Of a DNA stretch of 64,000 nucleotides, positions 53,506-64,000 are shown piece by piece. The stretch lies in assembly GCA_937625935.1 (NCBI GenBank), contig OW569372.1, positions 62,001-126,000 of the forward strand, in the 5' to 3' direction. Each line of letters opens with the position of its first letter. Positions within the stretch are counted from its first letter, which is position 1. This DNA is from Tetramitus jugosus (lineage: Eukaryota > Heterolobosea > Eutetramitea > Acrasida > Vahlkampfiidae). The position numbers and the translations under genes were made by a program. The notes beneath the pieces are model-generated. The model worked only from the letters and a program-made list of their open reading frames with translations. It had not been told where the DNA came from and did not search any database.

Positions 53506-56500
53506 TTACCTCTTCTCTCGTACGCAGAACCTGAGAAGAAGCCCAGCAACGAGCGCTGATGTCAACGCCAAACTGGCCATCACACCAAGATCAAGGGCAA
53601 AGTGGTCGACAGAGAAACCAAAGATATCTAAAATCTTTTCGGCTCTCATTTGGAATGTGTACTCTGCGGACGGAGGATTAAACAGGATCACCCTCCCGTG
53701 CATTTCGTTCACCAGTAGTGCTTCGAGAGAGAATTTGTAGGGACTGATGTATTGGAGGTACCGTAGAGGTATGGGCAATTGTTGGTTGTTGACAAAGAAA
53801 CCACCAAAGAGCATCGTGAATCTGTTGAGATGAATTCAATGACAATCGGGAGGGTTAGTGTTTCTGCCAAATTGATTACAAGCAACAAAACAAAGCGTAA
53901 ATACATACAAATTGATCGCAAGGAATATAATATTTCCAACTGTCACAGATTGGACCACAGAGGAGATGCACAAACATATGCCACCCATCGATATGTTGAA
54001 TAGAACTAGGAAGAGAAGGAACCAGAAAAAGTGAGTCACTGAATCTTGTCTGAGACCCATGATGTAGTACGATATCGAGCCAATGACAATTGGAGGAATC
54101 GTTCTCAGAGGCAAAATATCGAACACCATTCGAGAAACATAGTAAGCATAAGCTCGATAGTATCCTGATGCTCTCTCCGTGACAAACACTTCCCTTTCTG
54201 AGACAAATAATTCCAGTGAGGACATGGCTACGAACGATAACACTACACAAATGAAGAACAATGATCCAATTCGATCTTGAGTTCCATGTAGATCCATCGG
54301 CATCTGATAGAATACAAATCCCATAAACAGACCCATAAAGACTGCAAATATCAAATGAGCTGGAAACAGAAAGAAGTTTCGTACAAAGTTCTTGAAGGAT
54401 CTCGCAGCCAGTACGAAAAATTGCTTGTAGAATGAGGTCATGTATCCACCGTCTGATGTAGCATATTTTGCGCTCTTTCCTGTCAGGCCCACCAAAACAA
54501 GCTTCGATGCTGAAGAACCTTTGAGAATTGAATCATTACGTGGAGAAAGCGATTGTACATTAGTGTTCGAGCTCTGTGCGGCTCCCATGATGATTGAGTA
54601 GTCAGAGTCGTCAGTGAGCGAATCTGTTGGCGAGGAGGCGGGTAACAGGGCTTGATCTGAACCTCTTCTATCAACAAGGGAGTTTGGTCTCGACCTGGTC
54701 CTACTCGTATACACTACCGAGGAAGTACCACAAGACGAAGCAGTGCTAGATTTTCTCTTTGAAGCACCGACAACCAAATCTAATAAATAATCTGGTATAC
54801 TGTGGTTAGGAGACTTTGGAAATCCAAGTTGTTCAAAATGAGCTACCGCCCGTTTCGCAGGTCCAGAATAAGAGACTCTACCGTCACTGAGAAGTAACAA
54901 TTCGTCAATCAGCGAGAATATACTACTTGAAGGTTGATGAATAGAGACAATGATGGTCTTGTTCTGTGCTTGAGCTAAATTGTGTAAACTGGACATGACT
55001 TCATAAGCATTGTATGAATCGAGTCCACTAGTAGGTTCATCACAAAATATGATTGGTTTACTCACGACCAATTCAGCTGCAATAGCAACTCTTCTCTTCT
55101 CTCCACCGGATAGACCTCTCTGTATGTTGGAACCTATACGTTGATTCGCCAAGTGAGATATTCGCAACTCTCTCAGAACACTTCTCACTCTCTCAAGCTT
55201 CTTCTCGTGCGAAACATGTTGTGGTAAACGCAACTCGGCAGAAAACATGACATATTCGTGGACAGTCATCGTTTCCAGCATGATGTTCTCTTGTAGAACA
55301 TAACCCTTGATCAATTGATACGAGGAATCAATTGGAACACCGCCAACACATATATCGCCTGTCACTTGTCCAGATTTTACTCTTCCTGCTAGTATATCAA
55401 GCAGACTCGACTTACCCGCTCCTGAAGCGCCCATGATAGCCATTAGTTTACCTTGAGGGACGTGCGCAGAAATATTCTGCAATATGTATTGTTTCTTGCC
55501 AAATGGACCATACTTTGAGATGCTGTAAGAAATATTGTAAAACGAAAAATCAAAGTTATCGTTCTTGTTCATTTCCTTCCACATCATGTAGAGAGACTTG
55601 TTCTTGATTCGAGAATATATGTAGTGAATAGTGGTTGACAGTACAAGAAGAAGAATCACACTGGACAACACGGCCGCTGTTATCGCCACAGCTGCATAGT
55701 TGAATGGTTTTGGTGGAGGAATGGGAGCTGAATACATGTGCCATGAGAAAGATGATTAGAACCACCAGAATCCCAGTGTAGGAACATAAAGAAAAGAGAA
55801 GAAAACACTTACGTATTGGGCTCGGATTCAATATACATTCGCTCGCCGTACAATTCACACTCATTAAAAATTTCAATTGTTCTTGCTCAAACGTGCACCA
55901 CGTTGTATTGTCATTGCACTTGAACCATGCTTTACCCTTCATAATCGCTAAAAAGTTCTTTAGGAGATCAGGACAAGGATACTCGCCACTACAAGAACAA
56001 TTCGTGGTACGACATTGATAGTCGACGACTGATTCGCCCTTTTGGTTCGTACCTGCTTCCTGACTACAATCATTTCCCGTACAAGAAAATATTTCATAGT
56101 TGTTGCCTGCTGGTTTGTGCCAAGGTCCCCATCTCTGTCCTGTTGTCGTGTACAGTTGCAATTGACAGTGATTCGACGTTCCATTGATCATATTTGGGCA
56201 GTACCACACAGCATTCATGTCCCCTATCGCTGACCATATGCCTTCCTTTTTCACCATGCAATCAAATACTTTTGTATCAAGTTGACCATAGGACATGAGT
56301 GTTTTATCGCACACAAATGTTCCATTGGTATGATGCAACAAGTCCTTGTATTTTTCATAGCATACGGACTCGTTTTTACAACTTGTGCAATAGGAACCTC
56401 CCCAACCCTGCGTACAATTACAAAAATTGCTATCCATCCTATGTGCGCCATTCGCGGAGCAGCTCAAATTGTAACAACGAGATTCAGGTGTAAAATAGGT

Positions 56501-56842
56501 ATCGCACATGCACGTTTCGAGTGTTTCGTTGCAATAACCACCATTTCTACAGGCTCCTCCACAAGAATTGTTGCTTGGATCGATTCCTACGTCTGAAAAG
56601 AACGTGCCATAGTCATCAATTTTCCGAATTTGATGTTCCTCTGGATGCCGTATCCGGTCATTTTCAGCTATAGATCTCGCTAGTAATGTCTGATGTTCCT
56701 CTGTTCGTAATTGAGGTTGAGAACCTGTGTATGGAAAACATGATACAATTGTCCAGTTCGAAGCAATAGTCAACCCAAAAATCAACAGTGCTATTGCGTA
56801 GAATAAATATGTTGGGCGAAGTTTTCCTTTGTTGTTTGTCAT
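53506..56842 (-). CDS. ADP1-like ABCG half-transporter with EGF-like ectodomain
   Basis: Three exons: 56842..55813, 55727..53909 and 53821..53506; 1054 aa. Introns are 85 and 87 bp. An N-terminal signal anchor leads to a Cys-rich ectodomain with an EGF-like unit (CRNGGYCNETLETCMCD) and further Cys-rich segments, then a membrane span. The nucleotide-binding domain has Walker A GASGAGKSS, signature LSGGEKRR and Walker B IIFCDEPTSGLDS, with the H-loop SIHQPSS. A Ser-rich linker precedes the six-helix ABC2 membrane domain. The splice joins AIN to LFTMLFGGFFVNNQQLPIP, the usual ABCG extracellular loop start. Length and order match yeast Adp1 (1049 aa) and plant ABCG24/28. Substrate unknown. Confidence 0.92.
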
Positions 56843-57145
56843 AGTTTCTAGAAAAATAACAATTAGTAGTGGTTACTGTCACAAGTGATTGATTGGTGAC
56901 TTATTTGTTGATAATTGAATTGTTGTTGATCAAAATGTTCTTCTGGTTGTGATCCGAGGTGTTTATCTCCGGAGGTATGTCTCTTCCTTTTGTTTTTATT
57001 GTTAGTCTCTTTCTAATGCTTCAGTTCTTGTTGTGAGATGACCAGACTTGTTCGCTGACTCATTGGTTGATTCCTTCCTTGCTGGTGACCAAAAATGCTT
57101 CGCGAAATTTATTTTTGGACTAGGAATCACCTGAACCGGCTCATT
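56843..57145. other. Intergenic region
   Basis: A 303-bp gap between two minus-strand genes: the ABCG promoter region and the dynein gene 3' end. Nothing recognisable is seen. Confidence 0.35.
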
Positions 57146-58987
57146 TCATGCTCTCACTTCCAACAGATTCTGCTCTGCGCAGGATGAGATGAGATCTTGT
57201 CTAACCTTCTTCAATTTTTGAGTTTCATCGTACACTTGCTTTGGCACAGCAATGTCTTCGTCCAACTTAAACATGTGAACGTGACCAGTAGCTGCGCCGG
57301 TGAGTATAAATCTCCCATCTGGAGTCCATTTGACTTTGTTCAGTGAGTTCTCACAAACTTGCTCAGACAGGATGGGCAGATCGAGATCTTTGTTCAGATT
57401 CCATATGGAAAGCATACCACTTCCATCTACTGATGCGAATAGTGCTGGGTGAACCGGAGACCATTGAACATCATAGACATAGTCGCCAAACTCATCGATC
57501 GAGAGCAGTGGTCGCTTGTACTTGTGAGACCATAGTTTACTACTCCAGTCCATGCTGGAAGATAGTATAAAATCTCCAAATTCAGGCATAGGATGTGAAT
57601 GTACGGCAGTGACAGGTGCTTGATGCCCGTAGTAAGTGCTTTCGATACCACTATTCGATCCCAATAGAATGGTAGAATGTAAATTGCCATTCTCGCTGCC
57701 GATATAACACTTGTTTGTCTCGCCTTGTTGGAATGACATGGCATATGTCATGATACTCTTCTCCGTGTTGTTATCGAATCTGGAGTAAAGCTCAACTGTC
57801 TCGGATGGTTTGCTCAAGTTGTTTGGGTTCCAAATGCATATCTTTCCATCTGTGCTCATCGTCACAATTTGATCCAGTTGGTTTGTTCCTAGCAGTTCTA
57901 ATCCAAAGATTGGTTGTGTATGACAGGACGAGTTAATGGTGGATCGTTGAACTGGAGTGGGCTTCTCTCTAGAGTCCCATACCAGTATTTGACCAGAATA
58001 TGTACCCCCTACAATGATATTCGGATCATAGGTATTATATTTAACTATACTCACTGGAGTTTCGCATTCGAACCGCTGTTCATACCGATGAGGCAGATTT
58101 CTATTCCACTGTATGATCAATCCGTCATCTGGAGAATAGTATGTCGCCAGGAAGAGCTCTTTATATTTTGCAGAACAAGCGATACCAGTGACTGATTTTC
58201 CTTTGCACCATGTTTCATCATAAAACACATTCTCCAAATGAATTTTCTTCATGTCTGTAATGCTGTTTCGATTCACAGACGCAGTGTAATCAATTAAGGG
58301 ATCGTATGGTTGATTAATGCATCTCTCAATGTACAGAGAGGCATGGCGGAAGAAATTACCAAATGATAGGGAGTGAAATAGTTCCTCTGCATGTTTCTGT
58401 GCCTCCTCCTCGCTTTTCTCTCTATCCTCCATTCTCTGCTTTTCTTGAACATAATCAGTATCGTCTCCTTCGTCATCATTACTCAAGAAGCTCGTCTGAG
58501 TTGAAAATGATCCATCATTGCCCACCGTTGCCATCTTCTCCTCAACATACTCGGCCTGAAGGATTGGAATTTCAACATTCTCTATGGATGTCTGAACTTC
58601 TTTTGAATAGGAATCTCGAGGCACTATATCAATGATCATATCTTCCATTGGACATAGAACCAGATTAGCTCTTCTCTTCCTTGTTATTTCACTTGTTATC
58701 TCGTCGATTGTATTAATGGATACTTGTGGAGTCGTAGCTTCTGCAGTTAGATTGGACTGTGGTGTGTCATGAGATAATGAAGGTTGTGGTTTTGGTGCAG
58801 TAGTGTTGCTTGTCATCACATTCTGAAACAGATTGTCAATATCACTTGTTTGAAACTTTGAACTTGATTCGATCAGTGATGATAGGGGAGTACTGGGCGT
58901 CAGGCCAGCTCTTTGGGACTTCCGAAGCTCTAATGCTTGTTTCTTCCTGGCCAATACTTCTCTTAGCTCCTCTGCTTTGCTGCTCAT
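57146..58987 (-). CDS. DYNC1I: Cytoplasmic dynein intermediate chain (WD40)
   Basis: A single exon of 613 aa. I start at ATG 58987 (MSSKAEELREVLARKKQALE); an in-frame ATG at 59047 would add a hydrophobic, atypical 20 residues. The N-terminal charged helix is the dynactin p150/NudE-binding region. A Ser/Thr-rich linker follows, with a short KEVQTS segment that resembles the KETQT light-chain (LC8/Tctex) docking site. Residues about 250-600 form a WD40 propeller with the family blocks VVGG-like IIVGGTYSGQILVWDSREK, TPVQR, VTMSTDGKICIWN and VYDVQWSPVHPALFASVDGS, very near to human DYNC1I. The protein holds cargo-binding subunits on dynein heavy chain. Confidence 0.94.
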   Translation of the reverse strand: MSSKAEELREVLARKKQALELRKSQRAGLTPSTPLSSLIESSSKFQTSDIDNLFQNVMTSNTTAPKPQPSLSHDTPQSNLTAEATTPQVSINTIDEITSEITRKRRANLVLCPMEDMIIDIVPRDSYSKEVQTSIENVEIPILQAEYVEEKMATVGNDGSFSTQTSFLSNDDEGDDTDYVQEKQRMEDREKSEEEAQKHAEELFHSLSFGNFFRHASLYIERCINQPYDPLIDYTASVNRNSITDMKKIHLENVFYDETWCKGKSVTGIACSAKYKELFLATYYSPDDGLIIQWNRNLPHRYEQRFECETPVSIVKYNTYDPNIIVGGTYSGQILVWDSREKPTPVQRSTINSSCHTQPIFGLELLGTNQLDQIVTMSTDGKICIWNPNNLSKPSETVELYSRFDNNTEKSIMTYAMSFQQGETNKCYIGSENGNLHSTILLGSNSGIESTYYGHQAPVTAVHSHPMPEFGDFILSSSMDWSSKLWSHKYKRPLLSIDEFGDYVYDVQWSPVHPALFASVDGSGMLSIWNLNKDLDLPILSEQVCENSLNKVKWTPDGRFILTGAATGHVHMFKLDEDIAVPKQVYDETQKLKKVRQDLISSCAEQNLLEVRA

Positions 58988-59128
58988 TTTGTGTTGGTTA
59001 GTGATGCTAAAAAAATAAATTGTAAGGTCGAACTTTTGACAGTTCATGTCTCGTGATTGATTTTTTGTTACTATGTAATTTACAATTTGTTCCTTTTTAC
59101 AATATTACAATTAAATTATCCTAGTCTC

Positions 59129-60484
59129 TTAATTCCTCGTTGAGGATATCTTTGACGACCCACTTGAATAGCTACTGGAAGCCTCGGAAGAAAACACTGC
59201 AAAATATATTAACATAAAGTCCTCCTTTGATATCATACGACTGTAATTATCCTCCAGCAACAACAATTGTTGAAACGCAACCGTAGGAGAAGACGAATGA
59301 GTATTGGAAGGAGACGACGAGGAAGTAGATGATGACGTTGCAGCCACATTCTTCTCCAAAATTTTTGGCGCTGATGCTCGTATCACCTTATTCATCTCTC
59401 TCTGAACGCGCGAAATACTAATCTGTGCCACCGTGGCCAACTTGAGAACATGCTCCATCTTTATCACTCCACTGTTGTGACTCTGATTCTGATTCTGATA
59501 AACATCCTTATCAATATCCATTACATTTCGATGCGTGGACAACAATGATGGTCCATAGTGATGATGACCCCTTGACATGAGTGGAATCTCAGAGTAGTGA
59601 GGTGGAATTTCACGAAACATTTGAAAAATGTACTCTCCGAACTGGTAGAGAAACTTGGTGAGAATACTGGCTTGTCTCGCTACGAGACAAACCAACACCA
59701 TGTACATGTCTCTCATTCGTATGACACCACGTGCCTGAGTATCCAACGTATCGAAAATGTCCAATAATCGATATTCTTGAATGGGTCGGAACATGTTTCG
59801 AGTAAAAGTACGTTGTTGTTGCTGCTGTGGTTGCTGTTGCTGTGGTTGTTGTTGTTGTTGTCTTGCATTGGCCGAAGCAGCAGTAGCAGTGGATGGAGAG
59901 GATGGAACGAGAACCAATTCTTGAAACACACAGACAAAAGTGTACTCTGTGACGAGAATGTACTGTTTTGCGTTAATGTTCATCATTTGTCGAGGTGAAC
60001 TAATGGGTGATGCCTTACTGTTTCCTCCACCACCACCTCCACCTCCGCCATTACTACCTCCCATCAATGAAACTGGAAATGCTGCTCCACTACTACCATG
60101 ATGACCACTACTGTGAATATTGGGTGAATAGTGTGATGATTGTTGATAATTATGACCATGTAGATTATTATTCGCAGCTTGATGATGATAGGGAGACGAA
60201 GAAGAAGAAGGAATAAAGTCCCTAGGCGAACTCTCGACAATAAATTTTTGAATTTGATCTTGAATGTAGTTCAAAAAGGCTCGATATCCCTGAGGTCGCG
60301 TAATCACAGAATAAAACATGTGATTTAATGATTGTTGTTGTTCTGGATTGTTGTGCTGTATTTGTTGGATGCATGAGGAGAAGAATTGTTTTTCTTTGGG
60401 ACCTTCCATGGCACTTTCGAATATGGTGGCTAGGAGACCATAGTTGAGTCGAATGTCACTTTGATGGATTGGATTGGAAGGCAT
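59129..60484 (-). CDS. Hypothetical protein with Gln/Ser/Gly tracts, 451 aa
   Basis: A single exon with ATG at 60484. An N-terminal helical segment (LNYGLLATIFESAMEGPKEK and the CIQQIQ region) is followed by low-complexity His/Ser/Gly and Gln runs. A second conserved-looking part at about 230-300 (LLDIFDTLDTQARGVIRMRD) resembles degenerate EF-hand helices but lacks a clear calcium loop, and a later part (KMEHVLKLATVAQISISRVQ) may be another. I do not recognise the family. It is divergent from bystin with 275 bp between starts. Confidence 0.65.
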   Translation of the reverse strand: MPSNPIHQSDIRLNYGLLATIFESAMEGPKEKQFFSSCIQQIQHNNPEQQQSLNHMFYSVITRPQGYRAFLNYIQDQIQKFIVESSPRDFIPSSSSSPYHHQAANNNLHGHNYQQSSHYSPNIHSSGHHGSSGAAFPVSLMGGSNGGGGGGGGGNSKASPISSPRQMMNINAKQYILVTEYTFVCVFQELVLVPSSPSTATAASANARQQQQQPQQQQPQQQQQRTFTRNMFRPIQEYRLLDIFDTLDTQARGVIRMRDMYMVLVCLVARQASILTKFLYQFGEYIFQMFREIPPHYSEIPLMSRGHHHYGPSLLSTHRNVMDIDKDVYQNQNQSHNSGVIKMEHVLKLATVAQISISRVQREMNKVIRASAPKILEKNVAATSSSTSSSSPSNTHSSSPTVAFQQLLLLEDNYSRMISKEDFMLIYFAVFSSEASSSYSSGSSKISSTRN

Positions 60485-60759
60485 TTCTTATATTGTTGTT
60501 GTGGTTGTTGGATTGTTGGATTGTTGTTGGTGTTTTAGGGTGGTTTTTGTTGATTCGTTGGCCTTTGTGACTCTTGGTCACACCAGTAGGGACGGAATAA
60601 AACAACAGCAGTTGATGGGCGATGTCATCCGTTTGATGATTGTTCAATGAGTTTCAGTAACTGCCATGCTTCAAGCAAAAAAAACTAATACCGCGACACC
60701 AAAAAAGAAGAACAAAATTTCACACAGAAAAACAATAAGCAACAACACACTCATTCACA

Positions 60760-62259
60760 ATGCCAAAAGTTCCAACAAGCACCAGCAACAAGCAACAAAA
60801 CAAGAATAAAAAACTAAAGCATGACCCACTCGCAAAACAAATCCTAGACAGCATGCATGTCACCGAAAAACAACGAAAAAGAAAGAGTCAAGAAGACGAA
60901 TTTGATGAAGAAATTGATGACGCATTATTGGAGCAGTACCTCGATACTAAAATGTCCAACAAAATTCTACAACATGCCAAGCAGCAAGACGAAGACTCTG
61001 ACAATGAAGAAGAAGTCAACAACAACAACAACAACAACCAACAAGTGAACAATCAATTATCATCAAAATCAAAGCTCTTATCCGTCAATGATCTCGCATT
61101 CAAAGAGGAAGATGAAGAAGATGAAGACGTGTTTTATGAAGAATCCGATAATCAAACATTGTCCGCAACTGATGCCCACACATTGGACTTGTTTTTGGGT
61201 GGAGGAGCAGCTACTACTACTACTGCAGCATCTGCCACTGGTGGTGGTGAACAAGTTTCCTTCTTTGCTCCAGCAACAGCAAACAAGACTACTGGTTCAA
61301 AGCAACAAACGATACAAGAACTCATTTTACAAAAAATTAGAGAAAAGGAAGCAAAACAGGCCAATGCCACTCTATCTCAAACAGAGCAAGACGTTCAAAA
61401 CAAGTTGCATCCAAAGGTTGTTTCCACATATAAGAAATTGGGCATGTTGTTGTCACGATACACATCTGGACCTCTACCCAAAGCATTCAAAGTCATTCCC
61501 TCATTGTCCAATTGGGAAGAAATTGTTTATTTGACCAATCCTGAAAAGTGGTCCTATCAGGCACTGTATCAAGCCACAAGAATCTTTGTTTCGATATTGG
61601 ATCCAAAGATGGGTGCTCATTACTTGAGTATGATTCTGTTGCCAAAGTTTAGAAGTGATGTGGAGCGTTCTGTTCAGTACAATCATCACCAGGACAGCAA
61701 TGTGGTCGGAAAGAGAAAATTGAACCATCACATTTATCAGTCATTGATCAAGTCTTGCTATCGAGCATCCGCCTTCTTCAAGGGCATTGTGTTCCCACTG
61801 TGCGAGTCTGGTGATTGTTCACCACTGGAGGCAAACATGATTGGCAGTATTATCAAGAAAGCTTCTCTGCCTAATTTGCACTCGTGTGCAGCACTGTATC
61901 GATTGGCTCAAATGCCATTCACTCCAACCAATCTCTTCTTCGTCAAGGTGTTGTTAGCAAAGAGATATGCACTTCCAAGTCAAGTCGTAGAAGCTCTTGT
62001 CGAATACTTCCATCAGTTCATTACGAATCCTCGTTTGCAACAAGAGTACTTGCATGTCATGTGGCATCAGACTCTATTGTTGTTTGTTCAGTTGTACAAG
62101 AAGGATTTTTCTTCTGCACAAAAGTCAAAGATTTACAATGTGTGCAAGAAGAGAAGTCACAACTTGATTACACCTGAGATTCGAAGAGAGTTGAACAGAT
62201 CGGCCTCTGCATTCTCCTCCTCGTCATCTGCACAACAAGACACCATGACTGACGAATAA
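60760..62259 (+). CDS. BYSL: Bystin (BYSL/Enp1), 40S ribosome assembly factor
   Basis: A single exon of 499 aa with ATG at 60760. The N-terminal region is Lys-rich (KHDPLAKQILDSMHVTEKQR), then acidic with Asn and Thr tracts. Residues about 200-485 form the all-helical bystin domain: YTSGPLPKAFKVIPSLSNWE, VYLTNPEKWSYQALYQATRI, the ASAFFKGIVFPLCESGDCS block, YALPSQVVEALVEYF, and LLFVQLYKKDFSSAQKSKI. Bystin/Enp1 binds pre-40S particles and is needed for 18S rRNA processing and export. With RPS15 and the YVH1 homologue it is the third ribosome-related gene of the window. Confidence 0.96.
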   Translation: MPKVPTSTSNKQQNKNKKLKHDPLAKQILDSMHVTEKQRKRKSQEDEFDEEIDDALLEQYLDTKMSNKILQHAKQQDEDSDNEEEVNNNNNNNQQVNNQLSSKSKLLSVNDLAFKEEDEEDEDVFYEESDNQTLSATDAHTLDLFLGGGAATTTTAASATGGGEQVSFFAPATANKTTGSKQQTIQELILQKIREKEAKQANATLSQTEQDVQNKLHPKVVSTYKKLGMLLSRYTSGPLPKAFKVIPSLSNWEEIVYLTNPEKWSYQALYQATRIFVSILDPKMGAHYLSMILLPKFRSDVERSVQYNHHQDSNVVGKRKLNHHIYQSLIKSCYRASAFFKGIVFPLCESGDCSPLEANMIGSIIKKASLPNLHSCAALYRLAQMPFTPTNLFFVKVLLAKRYALPSQVVEALVEYFHQFITNPRLQQEYLHVMWHQTLLLFVQLYKKDFSSAQKSKIYNVCKKRSHNLITPEIRRELNRSASAFSSSSSAQQDTMTDE

Positions 62260-62314
62260 AAATATCCTTCAACTTGACATCTTCCAAGTGTTATTTTTAC
62301 AGCCGTAAAGACAA

Positions 62315-62400
62315 ATTTCCTTTCCGCGGAATTGACTGTCGAACAGTTGGCGATATCCATTCAGATTCCGTAAATTCCGGGCACAATCCAGATTCCGGAT
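62315..62400 (+). promoter_or_regulatory. Possible heat-shock-element cluster upstream of sHSP
   Basis: Several TTCC/GGAA blocks lie 135-220 bp before the small HSP ATG: near 62317-62333 (TTTCC, TTTCCGCGGAA), 62364-62380 (ATTCCGTAAATTCCGG, ten-base spacing) and 62390-62399 (GATTCCGGAT). The spacing is not the strict NGAANNTTCN array, so this is only a candidate gapped HSE. Confidence 0.3.
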
Positions 62401-62534
62401 TATTGAGCCGTGTACTACTACAGATTGATTTATAACTGGGCTTGGTTCAAGCCAAGGTTCATCCAACAAACAACAAGAACAGAAACAACTCAACTAACAC
62501 AAGAAACAACCTAAGCAACCTACTGACTGTAAAT

Positions 62535-63029
62535 ATGAGCCTATTGAGATTTGGTAGAGATTCCTTCTTTGACGACTTCTTCTCTGATGATTTCGTTGGA
62601 ATGAACAGAAGAATTCGTAATCTAGAGAGATCATTGATGCCTAGAGAGTCATCACTTATGACTCCAGACGTATTTAGAGCTCCAAAGGTCGACTTCAAAG
62701 ACAATGGTGACAAGTACACATTGGTAGCTGAGCTCCCCGGAACCAACAAGGACGATATTAAGATTGATTTGGATGAAGACAATCATACCTTGAAGCTCAG
62801 TGGAGAGAAGAAGATGGAGAGAGAAGAGGAGAACCAGGAGACCAAGTATCACTATAGAGAGATGAGCTATGGCAGATTTGAGAGAACATTCAAACTACCA
62901 TCTGATGTTCACTTGGAAGATATCAAGGCTTCAATGAACAATGGTTTGTTGAGCGTTGATATCCCAAAGGTCCCTACCAAGGAACAAGAAGTGAAGCCAA
63001 GAATCAGAAACATTGGAATCACTGAGTAA
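62535..63029 (+). CDS. Small heat shock protein (HSP20/alpha-crystallin)
   Basis: A single exon of 164 aa with ATG at 62535 (MSLLRFGRDSFFDDFFSDDF). A short N-terminal arm with Phe/Asp-rich sequence leads to the alpha-crystallin domain (about 50-145): APKVDFKDNGDKYTLVAELP, GTNKDDIKIDLDEDNHTL, YGRFERTFKLPSDVHLEDI and the conserved MNNGLLSVDIPK, then a C-terminal tail containing RIRNIGI, which carries an I-x-I/V-like anchor. sHSPs are ATP-independent holdases. The class-I-like plan suggests a cytosolic location. Confidence 0.95.
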   Translation: MSLLRFGRDSFFDDFFSDDFVGMNRRIRNLERSLMPRESSLMTPDVFRAPKVDFKDNGDKYTLVAELPGTNKDDIKIDLDEDNHTLKLSGEKKMEREEENQETKYHYREMSYGRFERTFKLPSDVHLEDIKASMNNGLLSVDIPKVPTKEQEVKPRIRNIGITE

Positions 63030-63118
63030 AGTGTACCAACCACAACAATACACAAATGTAAATAAACAAAGGGTGTACGGGAAACTTTCAAAAAAATCAA
63101 AACTGTAACTTTACAACA

Positions 63119-63964
63119 CTACTTTACACAACATCCTCTCCTCGTAGATTGTGCATTTACCTGGTTGTATGGATATGATACAATTTTAATTGTACTAGGA
63201 CTACAGACACTGAATGAAGTATCACCTCCATCAGTCTGTTCTGTTGCCAAGTGTTCCACAATCTCATCGTAGTTCTCCTTGCTTTTCTGGGCAATAGTTT
63301 TCATGCATTCCTCAATGTTGACATTGTCTTTGGCACTGACTTTGAAAACACCACAGAAGCCATTTCTTCTGCAAAATTCCTCATCAGGAATCTCCACCTC
63401 ACACAAATCACACTTGTTTCCCACAAGCAAGGTGGGGATGGGTCTTCCAGTTACTGGAGTTAAAACTTTTGCGTCTATATCCTTCTTCCACTCGATGCAT
63501 TCCTGTAGAGAGTCTGACCGAGTAACATCGTACACCACGATTGCGGCCAGTGCTTCTCTATAGTACGCCCGGGTCAATGATTTGAAACGCTCTTGACCTG
63601 CAATATCCCACAATTGCAACCGGATGTTCAACTTGGAGTCATATGGTAGTGTTCGTGAAAGAAAATCAGCCCCTATCTAATGAAAATTGTTAGTAACTTA
63701 GATCTGATGCACAATCTTTGAAAAGGTACAGGTATATACTTACTGTTCCTTTATACATTGGACTAAAAATATTGGACGCATATCTTCTGATTATACTCGT
63801 CTTACCTGTGTGTAAAATTGTGAGTCAACATCAGTAGGCGAAACGATTAGGATCTATAGACTGTCAATAAATAAACAAACGTATGATAACTTACCAACAC
63901 AACTCTCGCCGACTACAATCACTTTAAAGTCAAGGGTTTTTGGACTGGTCTTCTGTCTTCTCAT
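63119..63964 (-). CDS. RAB32: Rab32-type small GTPase
   Basis: Three exons: 63964..63895, 63805..63744 and 63676..63119; 229 aa. Introns are 89 and 67 bp, both with GTAAGT donors. The splices restore G1 (GESCVGKTS, split across exon 1 and 2), G2 (MYKGTIGADF), G3 WDIAGQERF, G4 NKCD and G5 SAK. Ile instead of Thr in WDIAGQERF is the mark of the Rab32/38/29 branch. The C-terminus ends in RRGCCVK, a geranylgeranylation signal with two cysteines. Rab32 relatives act on lysosome-related organelles and mitochondria/ER contact; that role here is inferred. The gene is complete inside the window. Confidence 0.92.
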
Positions 63965-64000
63965 TTTGTCCTTGCAGATCGATTATCCTGATTGATGTTG

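Noticed and set aside
58988-59047. Upstream in-frame ATG of the dynein intermediate chain
   Set aside because: It adds a hydrophobic, atypical stretch before the conserved charged N-terminal helix, so I treat it as 5' UTR.

Overview
This is nuclear DNA from a gene-dense, intron-poor protist, most likely a heterolobosean amoeboflagellate close to Naegleria. The basis is the standard genetic code, short introns (56 to 162 bp) with GTATGT or GTAAGT donors and AG acceptors, A-rich stretches before ATGs, and Asn/Gln/Ser/Asp tracts inside genes. The gene set also fits: a membrane H+-pyrophosphatase (absent from animals and fungi) beside flagellar/dynein genes and an EGF-bearing ABCG transporter. 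The genus is an inference from gene content and style; no marker rRNA is present.

Layout. 1-9.9 kb: the 5' part of a folliculin-interacting protein gene (-), a hypothetical gene (+), a BTB/KCTD-type protein (-), a small hypothetical protein (-), a relic of a second KCTD-like gene near 6.35 kb, an MMM1-like ER lipid-transfer protein (+), two small single-membrane-span proteins (-) and ribosomal protein uS19/RPS15 (+). 10-22.5 kb: a CS-domain/Sel1-repeat/tail-anchored protein (+), a large unknown protein (-), a CHD1 chromatin remodeller (+), alpha-SNAP (+), a nine-repeat STPGR (SHIPPO) protein (-) and COMMD7 (+). 22.7-31.4 kb: H+-PPase with an extra lumenal domain, DDX11/CHL1 helicase, a DUSP12/YVH1 homologue lacking its catalytic cysteine, a probable SINE inserted just upstream of tRNA-Tyr, and a secreted phospholipase A2.

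31.5-42 kb is one uninterrupted 3492-codon gene for a giant surface protein: an N-terminal membrane anchor, about 30 cadherin-like/Ig-like repeats (about 20 of them with a Trp-centred signature, often His-Trp-Arg), and a von Willebrand A domain. 43-64 kb: an ELO elongase, gamma-tubulin complex GCP3, a CTR copper transporter, an NAD-dependent sugar epimerase, diphthamide ligase DPH6, an LMBR1-family membrane protein, an ADP1-like ABCG transporter, cytoplasmic dynein intermediate chain, an unknown polyQ/S/G protein, bystin, a small heat shock protein and a Rab32-type GTPase.

I resolved 21 introns by joining open frames at GT-AG sites; these joins restore recognisable family motifs and are given under each gene. 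The genes are individually promoted and there is no operon. Many neighbours are divergent with 150 to 280 bp between start codons, or convergent with only 19 to 90 bp between stop codons, so shared promoters and overlapping 3' ends are likely. The most unusual items are the giant repeat protein, the retroposon/tRNA-Tyr junction, the pseudophosphatase, the enlarged H+-PPase, the CS-Sel1-tail-anchor protein and the KCTD relic.
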